The notes beneath the pieces were generated by a model. It was not told the DNA's origin. It made no database searches and saw only the letters and a list, made by a program, of their open reading frames with translations. Below are positions 18,126-27,032 of a stretch of DNA of 64,000 bases, in pieces. Each line of letters begins with the position of its first letter. Positions within the stretch are counted from its first letter, which is position 1. The position numbers were made by a program, and so were the translations under genes. The stretch spans positions 186,001 through 250,000 of the forward strand of contig CALVAR010000001.1 of assembly GCA_944325575.1 (NCBI GenBank), given 5' to 3'. This DNA comes from Candidatus Gastranaerophilales bacterium. GTDB taxonomy: Bacteria > Cyanobacteriota > Vampirovibrionia > Gastranaerophilales > Gastranaerophilaceae.

Positions 18126-19007
18126 TTGAGAAAAAAAGTAATAATAGGTAACAAAACAATCAGTGATGATTCACCCTGTTTTATAATTGCAGAAATAGGA
18201 ATAAATCATAACGGTTCAATTGACCTTGCAAAAAGAATGATAGATGAGGCCGTTATGGCAGGATGTGACGCTGTTAAATTTCAGAAAAGAACCGTCACAA
18301 AAGTATACACACCGGAAGAACTGGATACATATCGTCCAAATTATTACGGTAATACAAACAGAGACCTCAAGCTCGGTTTGGAATTAAGCTACGAAGATTA
18401 TTGTGAAATAGACAAATACTGCAAAACAAAAAAAATAATGTGGTTTGCTTCCTGCTGGGATATTGACTCAGTAGATTTTATAGAACAGTTTGATGTTCCT
18501 TGTCATAAAATTGCGTCAGCTTTGCTTACAGATGACGAATTTCTATACAAAATAAAATCTACAGGCAAACCTGTTCTATTATCTACCGGAATGAGTACGA
18601 TGGAAGAAATACGCCATGCAGTGAGTATATTGGGCGAGGATAACCTCGTCATATACCAGTGTACATCCACTTATCCAACGGAACATAAAGAAATTAATTT
18701 GAGAGTCATTGAAGAATTCAGAAAAGAATTTAGTTGTCCCATAGGATACAGCGGACACGAAAAAGGACTGCTTCCTTCAATACTTGCTGTTGAACTTGGC
18801 GCAAGTTCTGTAGAAAGACATATTACAATTGACAGAACTTTATGGGGTTCCGATCAGGCAGCAAGCTTGGAGCCTGAAGGTTTAAGACGAATGGTAAGAG
18901 ATATACGAGAAGTAAAAAACATACTTGGTAACGGCAAAAAAATCGTCTATGACTCAGAAATTTCCGTTAAAAACAAATTAAGAAAAAGCGGCAAGGTACC
19001 TGTATAA
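18126..19007 (+). CDS. neuB: NeuB-type N-acetylneuraminate (nonulosonate) synthase, without SAF domain
   Basis: Condenses phosphoenolpyruvate with an N-acetylated hexosamine to make sialic, legionaminic or pseudaminic acid. The TIM-barrel core is clear: FIIAEIGINHNG (about residues 17-28), AVKFQKR, PCHKIASALLTDDEFLY, LSTGMST, QCTSTYPTEHKEINLR, GYSGHE, and the metal-site motif ERHITIDRTLWGSDQAASLEPE. At 293 residues it ends soon after the barrel and lacks the C-terminal SAF (antifreeze-like) domain that most NeuB proteins carry. TTG start with AGGAG upstream. It overlaps the next gene as TAATG. Confidence 0.85.
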   Translation: MRKKVIIGNKTISDDSPCFIIAEIGINHNGSIDLAKRMIDEAVMAGCDAVKFQKRTVTKVYTPEELDTYRPNYYGNTNRDLKLGLELSYEDYCEIDKYCKTKKIMWFASCWDIDSVDFIEQFDVPCHKIASALLTDDEFLYKIKSTGKPVLLSTGMSTMEEIRHAVSILGEDNLVIYQCTSTYPTEHKEINLRVIEEFRKEFSCPIGYSGHEKGLLPSILAVELGASSVERHITIDRTLWGSDQAASLEPEGLRRMVRDIREVKNILGNGKKIVYDSEISVKNKLRKSGKVPV

Positions 19008-19534
19008 TGTACAAAACGTTAAATCTTTCATCTGATATAAAAATAATAGTAAGCGACTTTGACGGCATATTTACGGACAACTCTGTTTATATTCTCAACA
19101 AAGATACAAAATTAAAAAAGCTTAGTTTTAAAGATTTAATGGGTGTATCAATTGCCGTAAAAAACGGAATAAAAGTCGCTATAATTTCAGGAGAGAAAAG
19201 CCCTGAGATAGACTATATTGCGGAAAAGTTCTCACTCAAAGACATACATCAGGGTATCAGGGAAAAATTACCGGTTCTGGAAAAAATAAAACAAAAATAC
19301 TCTTTAAAAGATGATGAAATACTTTATATTGGCGATGATATTAATGATATAGCCTGCCTAAACAGTGTAAAATATGCTATAACAGTTGAAGAAGCCAACC
19401 ATAAAGTAAAACAAGTGCCTCACATACAAATAACAACAGCTAATGCCGGAAACGGAGCTTTCAGGGAAATAATAGACAATATTATGGAACTAAAAGAACA
19501 AATTTTGTCTGAGAGGGAAACATCAAATTTATGA
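19007..19534 (+). CDS. KdsC-like HAD phosphatase
   Basis: A 175-residue phosphatase of the KdsC/NeuA-C-terminal group of the HAD superfamily. The catalytic motif is DFDGIFTD (about residues 16-23), motif II IISGEKS, and motif III/IV IGDDINDIACL. These enzymes dephosphorylate 2-keto-3-deoxy sugar acid phosphates (KDO-8-P, KDN/Neu5Ac-9-P). Coupling to neuB by a one-base overlap points to a nonulosonic-acid phosphate rather than KDO. The usual RDG of KdsC is KDL here, which fits a shifted substrate. The stop overlaps the next start as ATGA. Confidence 0.75.
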   Translation: MYKTLNLSSDIKIIVSDFDGIFTDNSVYILNKDTKLKKLSFKDLMGVSIAVKNGIKVAIISGEKSPEIDYIAEKFSLKDIHQGIREKLPVLEKIKQKYSLKDDEILYIGDDINDIACLNSVKYAITVEEANHKVKQVPHIQITTANAGNGAFREIIDNIMELKEQILSERETSNL

Positions 19535-21249
19535 GCAAAAAATTATTACAAATTAAAGACAGCATAAAAAGTCAAATAGACAGACTTGATAAATTTGTAA
19601 AAAATTATAATGAAAGTTCAAAAACTGTTCAAATACCCTCATCGGCCTATATGAACTGGGGAATTGATCTGGCTCAAAACGGCAAACTGGATGAAGCAAT
19701 GGAAAAGTTTCAAACAGCTGCTCTTATGGCGAATCAAAATCCCGGTGTCTATATAAATATTGGCATAACAATGCTAAAACAGAAAAATTTTGAAGAAGCT
19801 ATAAAAAACTTTCGGAAAGCTGTTAAAATTGATAAATTCAATTCAAAAGCGTATACAATGTGGGCATCAGCTTTGTCAGAGATAGGAGATTTAAAAAGTG
19901 CAATTGAAATATATAAACTTGCACAAAAATATGATCCGAGAGACACTGATACTTACTTAAACTGGGGTATATCACTTGCAAAAGCAGGAAAAAAGAGCGA
20001 AGCAGAAGAAAAATTCAAAAAAGCGGCAACACTTAATCCTGCAAATCCGATTATCCCATTTTTATGGGGTCTATTACTATTTGAAGATGGCAACTATAAT
20101 GAAGCCATTATAAGATTTAATCACAGTCTTATATATGCTGATGACAAATATGATTCATACTACTATCTTGCATTGTGTTATTTGAAACAATACAATTATA
20201 AACTCGCCCTAAAATATGCACAGGATGCCATAGATATCAATCAAACAAATGTAGACGCATATATTGTTCTGGCAGAATGTTATCTGAATACAGGCAATGA
20301 TACACTGTGTCTAAATACATTCGAATTGGCAGAAGAAAAAACACAAACGAACGCAAACTTTTATACAAACTGGGGACTTGCCCTGCAAAAATACCATCAT
20401 GTAGAAGAAGCCAGAGAAAAGTTATACAAAGCATTAATGCTTGATCCAACGCAGGAAATTATATTATTTAATCTCGGCGTAAATTTTCTTATGAGCAATG
20501 AATACACACAGGCAGAAGAATTCTTTAATAAAGTTCTTGAAAAAAATCCGACAAACTCACTTGCACTGTATAATCTTGCAGCAATTGCATACAATAAACA
20601 TGACTATAGTCATGCATTAGAGCTATATAAAAGTTCTTATGACAACGACAGAAAAAATTATCGAATATACTTTAATATTGCAAATTGTTATTACAAAAAA
20701 AATGATTACGACAAAGCAAAAGAATACTTTAAAAAATGCATTGAATACTGCCCCAAATACATACAGGCATATATAAATTTTGCTAATTTACTTATTGAAA
20801 CAGGTAATTACAAAGAAGCTCAAAGGAAAGTAAGGACGGCTTATCTTCTTGATAAAAATTCGGCATACACAAGTTTTGCCTTCGGCATAATACTTATGAA
20901 ATCAGAAAAATTTGACGAAGCAATTGAAAAATTTGAAAATGCAATAAAAATTGCTCCGGACTATATTCTTGCTTATATGGGGAAAGCAGAAGCGCTGCTA
21001 AATTTGGACAGAGCAAAAGAAGCTTTTTCTATATTAATATCGGTAATTGACAGCGCGATACAGCTTCCCGAATTTCAAGAGTTATTAACACGTGTTATTG
21101 AAAATTTACCGGAAAATAGTGAACTGGAAGAAATGACGGCAAAAACAGCACTTGAGAGTTGTAATAAATTTTTAGAGATGTATAATAACGATAAGGTACT
21201 GGCTATAAAGAATACTTTACTGGAAAAATTCAAGTTTGAGGCAAATTAA
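19531..21249 (+). CDS. Large TPR-repeat protein
   Basis: A 572-residue protein made almost entirely of about 14 tetratricopeptide repeats (residues 35-510). Examples are AYMNWGIDLAQNGKLDEAMEKF, YINIGITMLKQKNFEEAI and YNLAAIAYNKHDYSHALELY (each shown in part). TPR solenoids bind peptides or other proteins. There is no signal peptide or membrane helix, so it is cytoplasmic. It overlaps the phosphatase by four bases and is two bases from lysC. Its position after neuB and the phosphatase would suit a scaffold in glycan transfer, but no glycosyltransferase domain is visible. Confidence 0.8.
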   Translation: MSKKLLQIKDSIKSQIDRLDKFVKNYNESSKTVQIPSSAYMNWGIDLAQNGKLDEAMEKFQTAALMANQNPGVYINIGITMLKQKNFEEAIKNFRKAVKIDKFNSKAYTMWASALSEIGDLKSAIEIYKLAQKYDPRDTDTYLNWGISLAKAGKKSEAEEKFKKAATLNPANPIIPFLWGLLLFEDGNYNEAIIRFNHSLIYADDKYDSYYYLALCYLKQYNYKLALKYAQDAIDINQTNVDAYIVLAECYLNTGNDTLCLNTFELAEEKTQTNANFYTNWGLALQKYHHVEEAREKLYKALMLDPTQEIILFNLGVNFLMSNEYTQAEEFFNKVLEKNPTNSLALYNLAAIAYNKHDYSHALELYKSSYDNDRKNYRIYFNIANCYYKKNDYDKAKEYFKKCIEYCPKYIQAYINFANLLIETGNYKEAQRKVRTAYLLDKNSAYTSFAFGIILMKSEKFDEAIEKFENAIKIAPDYILAYMGKAEALLNLDRAKEAFSILISVIDSAIQLPEFQELLTRVIENLPENSELEEMTAKTALESCNKFLEMYNNDKVLAIKNTLLEKFKFEAN

Positions 21250-21251
21250 AA

Positions 21252-22511
21252 GTGGGAATAATCGTTCAAAAATTTGGAGGCACATCAGTAGCCGACACAG
21301 AAAAAATTAAAAATGTAGCATCAGCCGTTATAAGAGAGAAAAAAAACGGCAATGACGTTATAGTAGTTGTTTCTGCTATGGGACATACTACGGATTATCT
21401 TGTTAAAATGGCAAACGAAATCACTCCACGCCCAAATTCAAGAGAAATGGATATGCTGCTTGCTACGGGAGAACAGGTTTCTATCGCGCTTCTTACAATG
21501 GCAATACAAGCGCAGGGCTATTCAGCCGTCAGTATGAACGCAATGCAGGTAGGTATTATTACCGAATGTGTTCATTCTAAAGCAAGGATTGTTGATATAA
21601 AAACCAACAAATTAAAAGAACATCTTGCAAAGGGTGAAATAATTGTAGTTGCAGGTTTTCAGGGAGTTACACCTGACGGAGAAATTACAACACTCGGAAG
21701 AGGCGGTTCTGATACATCTGCGGTAGCAATTGCCGGTGCGCTGAAAGCTGACAGATGTGATATTTATACTGATGTAGAAGGTGTTTATACAACTGACCCG
21801 AGAATCGTACCATGCGCAACAAAATTAAAAGAAATTTCTTACGAAGAAATGCTCGAGCTTGCACACGTAGGAGCCAATGTGTTACACCCGCGCTCGGTTG
21901 AAACAGCAAAGCAGTATCAGGTTCCGCTTAGAGTAAGAAGCACTTTCAAATTAGAAGATACAGGAACTTATATTATAGGAGTTGACGATATGGAAATTTA
22001 TAAACCCGTTGCAGGCGTTGCAGCTGATTTATCGCAAATAAGAATAGTTATAACAGAAGTTCCGGATAAACCCGGTAACGCTGCAAAAATATTCGAACTA
22101 TTGTCAAACTCGGATATAAGCGTGGATATGATTATACAGTCATACGGAAGAAGCGATGACACAAATGATATTGCTTTTACAGTTTCAAAAACAGATTATG
22201 AACGAACTATGGAAATTGTAAAAGAAATAATAAAAGAAATTAATGCAAGCGGAGTACTTGTTGATGAAGATATTGCAAAAGTTTCCATTGTCGGAGCAGG
22301 TATGGTTGACAGACCGGGTATAGCAGCTTCAATGTTCAAAGCACTTGCAGAAGCCGGTATTAATATAAAAATGATTTCAACAAGTGAGATTAAAATAAGC
22401 TGTCTGGTTGAAAAAGGGCAATCAAATACAGCAATAAAAGCGTTACATACGGCATTTCATTTAGATGCAAAAGAAACTGCGGTTGTAATGGGTGATTTGC
22501 CTGATGTATAA
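21252..22511 (+). CDS. lysC: Aspartate kinase
   Basis: First step of the aspartate pathway to lysine, diaminopimelate, threonine and methionine. 419 residues with GIIVQKFGGTSV at the start, the catalytic domain to about 245 (VVVSAMGHTTD, TTLGRGGSDTSA, YTDVEGVYTTDPR) and two C-terminal ACT domains (about 265-340 and 345-410, ITEVPDKPGNAAKIFELL and VDRPGIAASMFKALAEAGINI in part) that sense lysine or threonine. GTG start. Last gene of the neuB cluster by spacing, closed by a terminator-like hairpin. It supplies DAP for the aminotransferase encoded at 44811. Confidence 0.96.
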   Translation: MGIIVQKFGGTSVADTEKIKNVASAVIREKKNGNDVIVVVSAMGHTTDYLVKMANEITPRPNSREMDMLLATGEQVSIALLTMAIQAQGYSAVSMNAMQVGIITECVHSKARIVDIKTNKLKEHLAKGEIIVVAGFQGVTPDGEITTLGRGGSDTSAVAIAGALKADRCDIYTDVEGVYTTDPRIVPCATKLKEISYEEMLELAHVGANVLHPRSVETAKQYQVPLRVRSTFKLEDTGTYIIGVDDMEIYKPVAGVAADLSQIRIVITEVPDKPGNAAKIFELLSNSDISVDMIIQSYGRSDDTNDIAFTVSKTDYERTMEIVKEIIKEINASGVLVDEDIAKVSIVGAGMVDRPGIAASMFKALAEAGINIKMISTSEIKISCLVEKGQSNTAIKALHTAFHLDAKETAVVMGDLPDV

Positions 22512-22520
22512 GAATTTTGA

Positions 22521-22560
22521 AAGCGTTGTTAAACTTCTATTTTAACAACGCTTAATATTT
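22521..22560 (+). terminator. Terminator hairpin after lysC
   Basis: A 13-bp perfect stem (22521-22533 with 22541-22553), a seven-base loop and a T-rich but interrupted tail, nine bases after the lysC stop. Confidence 0.7.
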
Positions 22561-22615
22561 ATTAAACTTTTTAGAAAAACTAACAAAATAAAAATTTTAC
22601 GAGTATTGGTATTGT

Positions 22616-23473
22616 ATGCAAATGTTAACAGATAAGGGAATCAACTCTAAAGATAAAATTATTAAACCTGATTTTTCAACAAAAACAGGCAGAGAATTTC
22701 TTGCGTTTTATTTGCAAACAAAATTTAAACAAATACTATCATATGATAAGAAGACAGAAAGACCTATATTTAAAGATATAAACCCCAATTTTATATCAAA
22801 ATTTTCCAGAAGATTAATAGAAAATCCGCAAAAAAAATTCTTAATAGGTGTAACAGGAGAATCTGCCAGCGGTAAAACAACCATATGTAAACAAATAAAG
22901 AAAACGAGTAATGAACTTAACTTCCCGCTCGAATTTTTAAGTATAGATAATTATTTTAATGATATTTCTGAATTAATAAAAAAATACGGTGATTTTGATT
23001 CACTTAGAGATAACGGTTACGACGTAGACTCGCCGGAGAGCTTCCAGCTTGAACTGTTAAAAGAGGATTTATTAAAGCTGTCAAAAGGAATAGACATAAA
23101 GGCACCGGAATATTTGATAAACGGTACCGGGATAAGTGTTCCGAATTCGATACCTATACATTCTGAAAAATTTATACTTGTTGAGGGTATGGCAGCAATG
23201 TATAAAGATGTAAAGGATATATTTGACGTAAAAATATACATAGACATTGACCCAAAAATTCAAAAAAAATGGTTTATGGAAAGAGCCTCAAAACGTAACC
23301 AATCAGAAGAAAATGCCATAAAACACTGGGAATATGTATGCAATGCGGCAGAAAAATACATCCGTCCGTCAAAAGCGGAAGCAGATATTGTTATAAACGG
23401 TGCGTCTTCATTAGAATATTTTTCACAAATTATTGAATTCATCCATACAGCTACAAACTGTTTTATTTCATAA
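22616..23473 (+). CDS. Uridine kinase / phosphoribulokinase-like P-loop kinase
   Basis: A 285-residue kinase-like protein. Walker A is GVTGESASGKTT (about residues 78-89), followed by FLSIDNYFND, which matches the DxFY-type substrate motif of uridine kinases, then LRDNGYDVDSPESF, a KAPEYLINGTG strand and FILVEGMAAMY. The last part (MERASKRNQSEENAIKHW) resembles the lid region. The N-terminal 70 residues are an extra helical part not found in Udk. The substrate could be uridine/cytidine or another small hydroxyl compound. No ribosome binding site is obvious at ATG 22616 or 22622. Confidence 0.65.
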   Translation: MQMLTDKGINSKDKIIKPDFSTKTGREFLAFYLQTKFKQILSYDKKTERPIFKDINPNFISKFSRRLIENPQKKFLIGVTGESASGKTTICKQIKKTSNELNFPLEFLSIDNYFNDISELIKKYGDFDSLRDNGYDVDSPESFQLELLKEDLLKLSKGIDIKAPEYLINGTGISVPNSIPIHSEKFILVEGMAAMYKDVKDIFDVKIYIDIDPKIQKKWFMERASKRNQSEENAIKHWEYVCNAAEKYIRPSKAEADIVINGASSLEYFSQIIEFIHTATNCFIS

Positions 23474-23481
23474 AACAGTTT
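23455..23481 (+). terminator. Hairpin at the end of the kinase gene
   Basis: An 11-bp perfect inverted repeat (23455-23465 with 23471-23481) spans the stop codon. No T run follows, so termination is uncertain. It may instead stabilise the 3' end. Confidence 0.3.
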
Positions 23482-23560
23482 AAAGACTTATGGCTAGTGA
23501 ATTTTGCCTTCAAATATTAAGTTTTGTTAAGAAATATATAATTTTGCCATACTAAAGAAG

Positions 23561-23582
23561 CAATTTTTATATATAAAAATTG
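23561..23582. promoter_or_regulatory. 22-bp perfect palindrome, candidate operator of the RHH regulator
   Basis: CAATTTTTATA followed by its exact reverse complement, 72 bp upstream of the ribbon-helix-helix gene and just after a TATAAT (23537-23542). A perfect palindrome of this length next to a gene for a dimeric DNA-binding protein suggests autoregulation. Confidence 0.4.
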
Positions 23583-23654
23583 TTTATATAAGTACGAGAG
23601 ATATTAAGAGAAACAAAACAAAAAAAGAGAGTAGAAAACCACAGGAGGAAACTT

Positions 23655-23843
23655 ATGTCAAGAGTACTTATTTCAATGCCGGAAAAATTCTTAGATGAAA
23701 TCGATCAGGTAGCTGATATCGAAAATCGTTCAAGAAGCGAATTAATTCGCGAAGCATTGAGAACTTACATTCACAGAAATAAAGTACGTGAAAATACACT
23801 TGCTGCTAAAAATGCAACAATTTTAGAAGCATTACTTGACTAA
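23655..23843 (+). CDS. Ribbon-helix-helix (CopG/MetJ-type) DNA-binding protein
   Basis: A 62-residue protein whose whole length is one RHH unit: beta strand SRVLISMPEKF (residues 2-12), helix EFLDEIDQVADIE-like region, the NRSRSELIREALR turn-helix (about 28-40) and a short basic and Ala-rich tail. RHH proteins dimerise and insert the strand pair in the major groove. ACAGGAGGAAACTT is a very strong ribosome binding site, so it may be abundant. No toxin gene follows, so this is not an obvious antitoxin. A perfect palindrome upstream may be its operator. Confidence 0.85.
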   Translation: MSRVLISMPEKFLDEIDQVADIENRSRSELIREALRTYIHRNKVRENTLAAKNATILEALLD

Positions 23844-23942
23844 AAAAGCTTTAATTAACTGATTGCCTAACAAACAACAATCGGGCAGAACTAGACGCAA
23901 TACTGGACAAATAGGGGAATAAGGAAAAGGTTTTATAAAAAC

Positions 23943-23972
23943 AGCGGTCAAATTTTTGACCGCTTTCTTTTT
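23943..23972 (+). terminator. Rho-independent terminator after the RHH gene
   Basis: A 9-bp stem (23943-23951 with 23956-23964), four-base loop and T-rich tail, 100 bp after the RHH stop. The 100 bp between holds no gene I can see. Confidence 0.75.
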
Positions 23973-24022
23973 GGTTAGCAAATATGGTTTGAGAAAAAAT
24001 ATATAATTAATTATCTATTTAT

Positions 24023-25309
24023 TTATTGAGCAACTGTTGTTTGTACTTGAGGCATAAAAGGATTTTGTTGAACTGTCCAGGGATTTGTAATGCCGGGGTT
24101 TGCATATGGCATAGAAGCATTTGCCATTGCCTGACGGAATTGGTTCATATCATAACTGAATCCATTGAAACCCGGTACAACAGGGATTCCTTGCATCGTT
24201 GTCTGTTGGAATGCTGTCTGAGACGGTTGAACATAGCCTGCAGGTACCTGTGCTGTATTTTGTGCACTTGGTTGAGTTTGAACACTTGCTGCTGTTTCGG
24301 AGATTACAGCTTCTGCAGCTGCTTTAGCAGCAAGTGCATCCTGATTATTAGGATCTTGAGCCAATATTTCTTCTGCCTGAGCATATGTTTGCTGGGCCAA
24401 AGCTAATTTAGATTCAGGATCAGCTTCGATTTGCTGTGCAACTTGATTCATTTGAGCTTCCTGAGCTTTTTCTATTTCAGTTTTACCTGTTATAGCTTTA
24501 GCTGCTTTACCTGCAAGAGCGCTTCCTGCAACACCGCCAATAAACTTACCTAAGAAACCGCCGATAGCAGTACCGATACCCGGGCATATAGCTGTGCCGA
24601 TTGCAGTACCGATAGCAGTACCGATTGCATCACCTGCCAACCAACCTGCACCGCCTGCTAAAACTTCTGTACCGGATTTTGCAAGTTGTTTCATACCTGA
24701 TTTAAAGCCGAGTTCTTTGAATGCAGGAATAACATCTGTAAATGTTTTTGCAGCACCGTCAAGTACCATCATCCAGCCTGCACCTGAGCGGCCCATTGCC
24801 TGACCAAACCCTGATGCTCTCAAAGATTTGTATCCGGGAATTCTGTCTAAAATTTTACCCAATGTACCTCTGTTTACAGTATCAACTGCAACATGTTTTT
24901 TAAAGAAGTTGCCGTATTCTTTATGAAGAACATCTTTACCAGCTTGAAGAGCTTCACCTCTTGTTGCGTATGGATGTCTTGCTTTTATATTTTTAATTGT
25001 TTCTGAGAAATTCCAACCTTTTGCAGTACCTGCTTTTTTTGCTGCTTTAAATGCATCAAGTTCAGCACCTTTTAAACCGTTATTTTTTAATGCTGCAACA
25101 CCCTGAAATGCGCCGAATAAACCCGCAAACGGTAAAGTGCCTGCAATAGTTTGAGAAACTGAAGGTTCTTGAGAAACTACTACCGGCTGACCGTTAACAA
25201 ATTTAATCATACTTTCAACATTGTTGTTATTGTTTATAACATATGCTCCAGCTGCTGCTCTGTAAAAAGCGGGAATATTATAATTGTAACCAGATACACC
25301 ATTAACCAT
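24023..25309 (-). CDS. Hypothetical protein with glycine-zipper core
   Basis: A 428-residue protein of unknown function. The middle (about residues 215-275) is Gly/Ala-rich with GTAIGTAIGTAI, GIGTAIGGFLGKFIGG and GSALAGKAAKA, a glycine-zipper pattern that packs helices in membranes or forms pores and fibres. The N-terminus has NIPAFYRAAAGAY, resembling the lineage F-motif, and no ordinary signal peptide. Residues 280-345 are an Ala/Gln-rich helix. The last 85 residues are Gln/Pro/Asn-rich and probably disordered. AGGAA lies upstream of ATG. It could be an envelope or secreted structural protein. No family assigned. Confidence 0.6.
   Translation of the reverse strand: MVNGVSGYNYNIPAFYRAAAGAYVINNNNNVESMIKFVNGQPVVVSQEPSVSQTIAGTLPFAGLFGAFQGVAALKNNGLKGAELDAFKAAKKAGTAKGWNFSETIKNIKARHPYATRGEALQAGKDVLHKEYGNFFKKHVAVDTVNRGTLGKILDRIPGYKSLRASGFGQAMGRSGAGWMMVLDGAAKTFTDVIPAFKELGFKSGMKQLAKSGTEVLAGGAGWLAGDAIGTAIGTAIGTAICPGIGTAIGGFLGKFIGGVAGSALAGKAAKAITGKTEIEKAQEAQMNQVAQQIEADPESKLALAQQTYAQAEEILAQDPNNQDALAAKAAAEAVISETAASVQTQPSAQNTAQVPAGYVQPSQTAFQQTTMQGIPVVPGFNGFSYDMNQFRQAMANASMPYANPGITNPWTVQQNPFMPQVQTTVAQ
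24560..24632. repeat. 12-bp tandem repeat inside the glycine-zipper gene
   Basis: Imperfect copies of GCAGTACCGATA/T, interrupted once, encode the repeated GTAI tetrapeptide on the minus strand. Slippage could change the length of the zipper. Confidence 0.6.
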
Positions 25310-25466
25310 GTTTATAAATTCCTAATTTTCTAACCTTATATATATAAAAACAATCGAATTCGAATTATTTACAATTTTGAAATAATTTGTAAACAAATGT
25401 TAATATTATGGCAAAGATTTTTGATGACATGTTTTGTATGAATGTCAGAATTTACGGATTTATATC

Positions 25467-27032
25467 ATGTTCATTAATAACTATTTCAATAAATATTACA
25501 CATCTGCAGCAAGGTTCGGACAGAATAATAATGCTCAACAATCTGACGAATTCAGGCAAAAAACTTTGTATGGCAATGATTTTCACGGGCATCTAAAAGC
25601 ATTTAGAAAATTCAAAACGGTTTCTGATGTCTTTAAAAAGGAAAACCCAACAGGCGATGTTATTTTATCCGGCGACGAATGGGTTGGAGCCAACAAGGAA
25701 AAAAATATAGCAATTGTAAAAATAATGAATATGTGCAATATTACGGCAGCAGCCCCAGGCAATCATAATATGGATTATAAAGGTGCAGCAGGCTTATCTG
25801 AAATGTTGGATTTTGCTAAGTTTAAGACACTTGCTCTGAATCTTGTGCCTAAGGACAATTCACAAATTGCCTCTTACTCACTAAAAGATGACGTAGATGC
25901 AGGTAGACTTGCCTCTTCAATGATTGTTGAAGAAAACGGCAAAAAGATAGGATACATAGGGTTGGCTCCGTGTGATTTATTCTCGAGATTAAGTTCACAA
26001 AGTCAGGAAGGCACAAAAGATATCAGAATTTTAAATATAAAAGAAACCGAAGAAGCACTGAAAAAAGAAGTTGAAAAACTTGAAAAACAAGGGGTAAATA
26101 TAATAAAACTTGTTTCCCATGTAGGAAAAGATGCCGCAGTAGCTATAGCCCAGAATGTTGCCGGGATTGATGTTATAAATGACGGGCATTCCCACGATAC
26201 ATTTGACGGATTGGTGCAGGGGCAGAATCTTTTCAAATCACCACGAGGAGAATGGGTAATAATAACACAGGCTGGCAAAAACGGACATTCTTATGGTGAA
26301 CTCGATGTTGTATACGATAAATACGGAAGAATTATCAAGGCAAAAAATGAATTAAAATCACTTGATGACAAACCTGAAAATCTTGCTGTTAAAACAATGG
26401 AAGATATCTCTCTTGGTGCCCCCGAAGAAATAGGCGTTATTGCACAGGAAGTAAAATCAAAACCGGAAACAGTTCTTGAAGAAAGCCCGATAAGCGCATT
26501 TTTAAGTGATGCGTATTTAAAATACTCAGATGCTGATCTGGTATTGAACAATATGGGCGGTATACGTGCAAGTCTGCCGGCAGGACCTGTTACTGACAGA
26601 GATGTAATGGACTTGATGCCGTTTTATAACGATGTAAATGTTTATAAGCTGAGTGAAAAAGACATTATAGATGTATTGAACAGTGCAATTCAGGCAACTG
26701 CAAAATATCACAGAACAGGAGCATTACAGGTTGCAGGTCTGCGATACGTAATAGGTAGAGATGACAAAGTAAAAGACGTAGTACTTGTAAAAAAAGACGG
26801 ATCCCAAGTACCATTAAATGCACAGAACCCGAGCAATGACAAATTCTTTAAAGTCGCATACAACACATTTGTTGCCGGAGGAAGTGAGGGACTTGAAGCA
26901 TTAGCCTGCCCGGAAAAAATTATACATAAGTGCGAAAAAAATGAGACACAAATGTTGATTGATTATATAAAATCATTTAACGGCAAACCAATCACAATCA
27001 AAGCAGACGGTCGTATCACAAAGGAAAATTAG
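25467..27032 (+). CDS. Bifunctional metallophosphatase/5'-nucleotidase-like protein
   Basis: Dimetal phosphoesterase related to UshA. The N-terminal domain has NDFHGHL (about residues 37-43), a GDEW metal strand, GNHNMD, SHVG and GHSHDTFDG, which together supply the metal ligands. The C-terminal substrate domain has ISAFLSDAYLKYSDADLVLNNMGGIR and YNTFVAGGSEGL. Relatives are exported, but this protein has no signal peptide. Instead it begins with a polar segment containing SAARFGQN, like the lineage F-motif. ATG at 25467 is preferred over TTG at 25434. Neither has a strong binding site. The stop overlaps the convergent AsmA-like gene by four bases. The substrate is presumably nucleotides or another phosphate ester. 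Confidence 0.8.
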   Translation: MFINNYFNKYYTSAARFGQNNNAQQSDEFRQKTLYGNDFHGHLKAFRKFKTVSDVFKKENPTGDVILSGDEWVGANKEKNIAIVKIMNMCNITAAAPGNHNMDYKGAAGLSEMLDFAKFKTLALNLVPKDNSQIASYSLKDDVDAGRLASSMIVEENGKKIGYIGLAPCDLFSRLSSQSQEGTKDIRILNIKETEEALKKEVEKLEKQGVNIIKLVSHVGKDAAVAIAQNVAGIDVINDGHSHDTFDGLVQGQNLFKSPRGEWVIITQAGKNGHSYGELDVVYDKYGRIIKAKNELKSLDDKPENLAVKTMEDISLGAPEEIGVIAQEVKSKPETVLEESPISAFLSDAYLKYSDADLVLNNMGGIRASLPAGPVTDRDVMDLMPFYNDVNVYKLSEKDIIDVLNSAIQATAKYHRTGALQVAGLRYVIGRDDKVKDVVLVKKDGSQVPLNAQNPSNDKFFKVAYNTFVAGGSEGLEALACPEKIIHKCEKNETQMLIDYIKSFNGKPITIKADGRITKEN

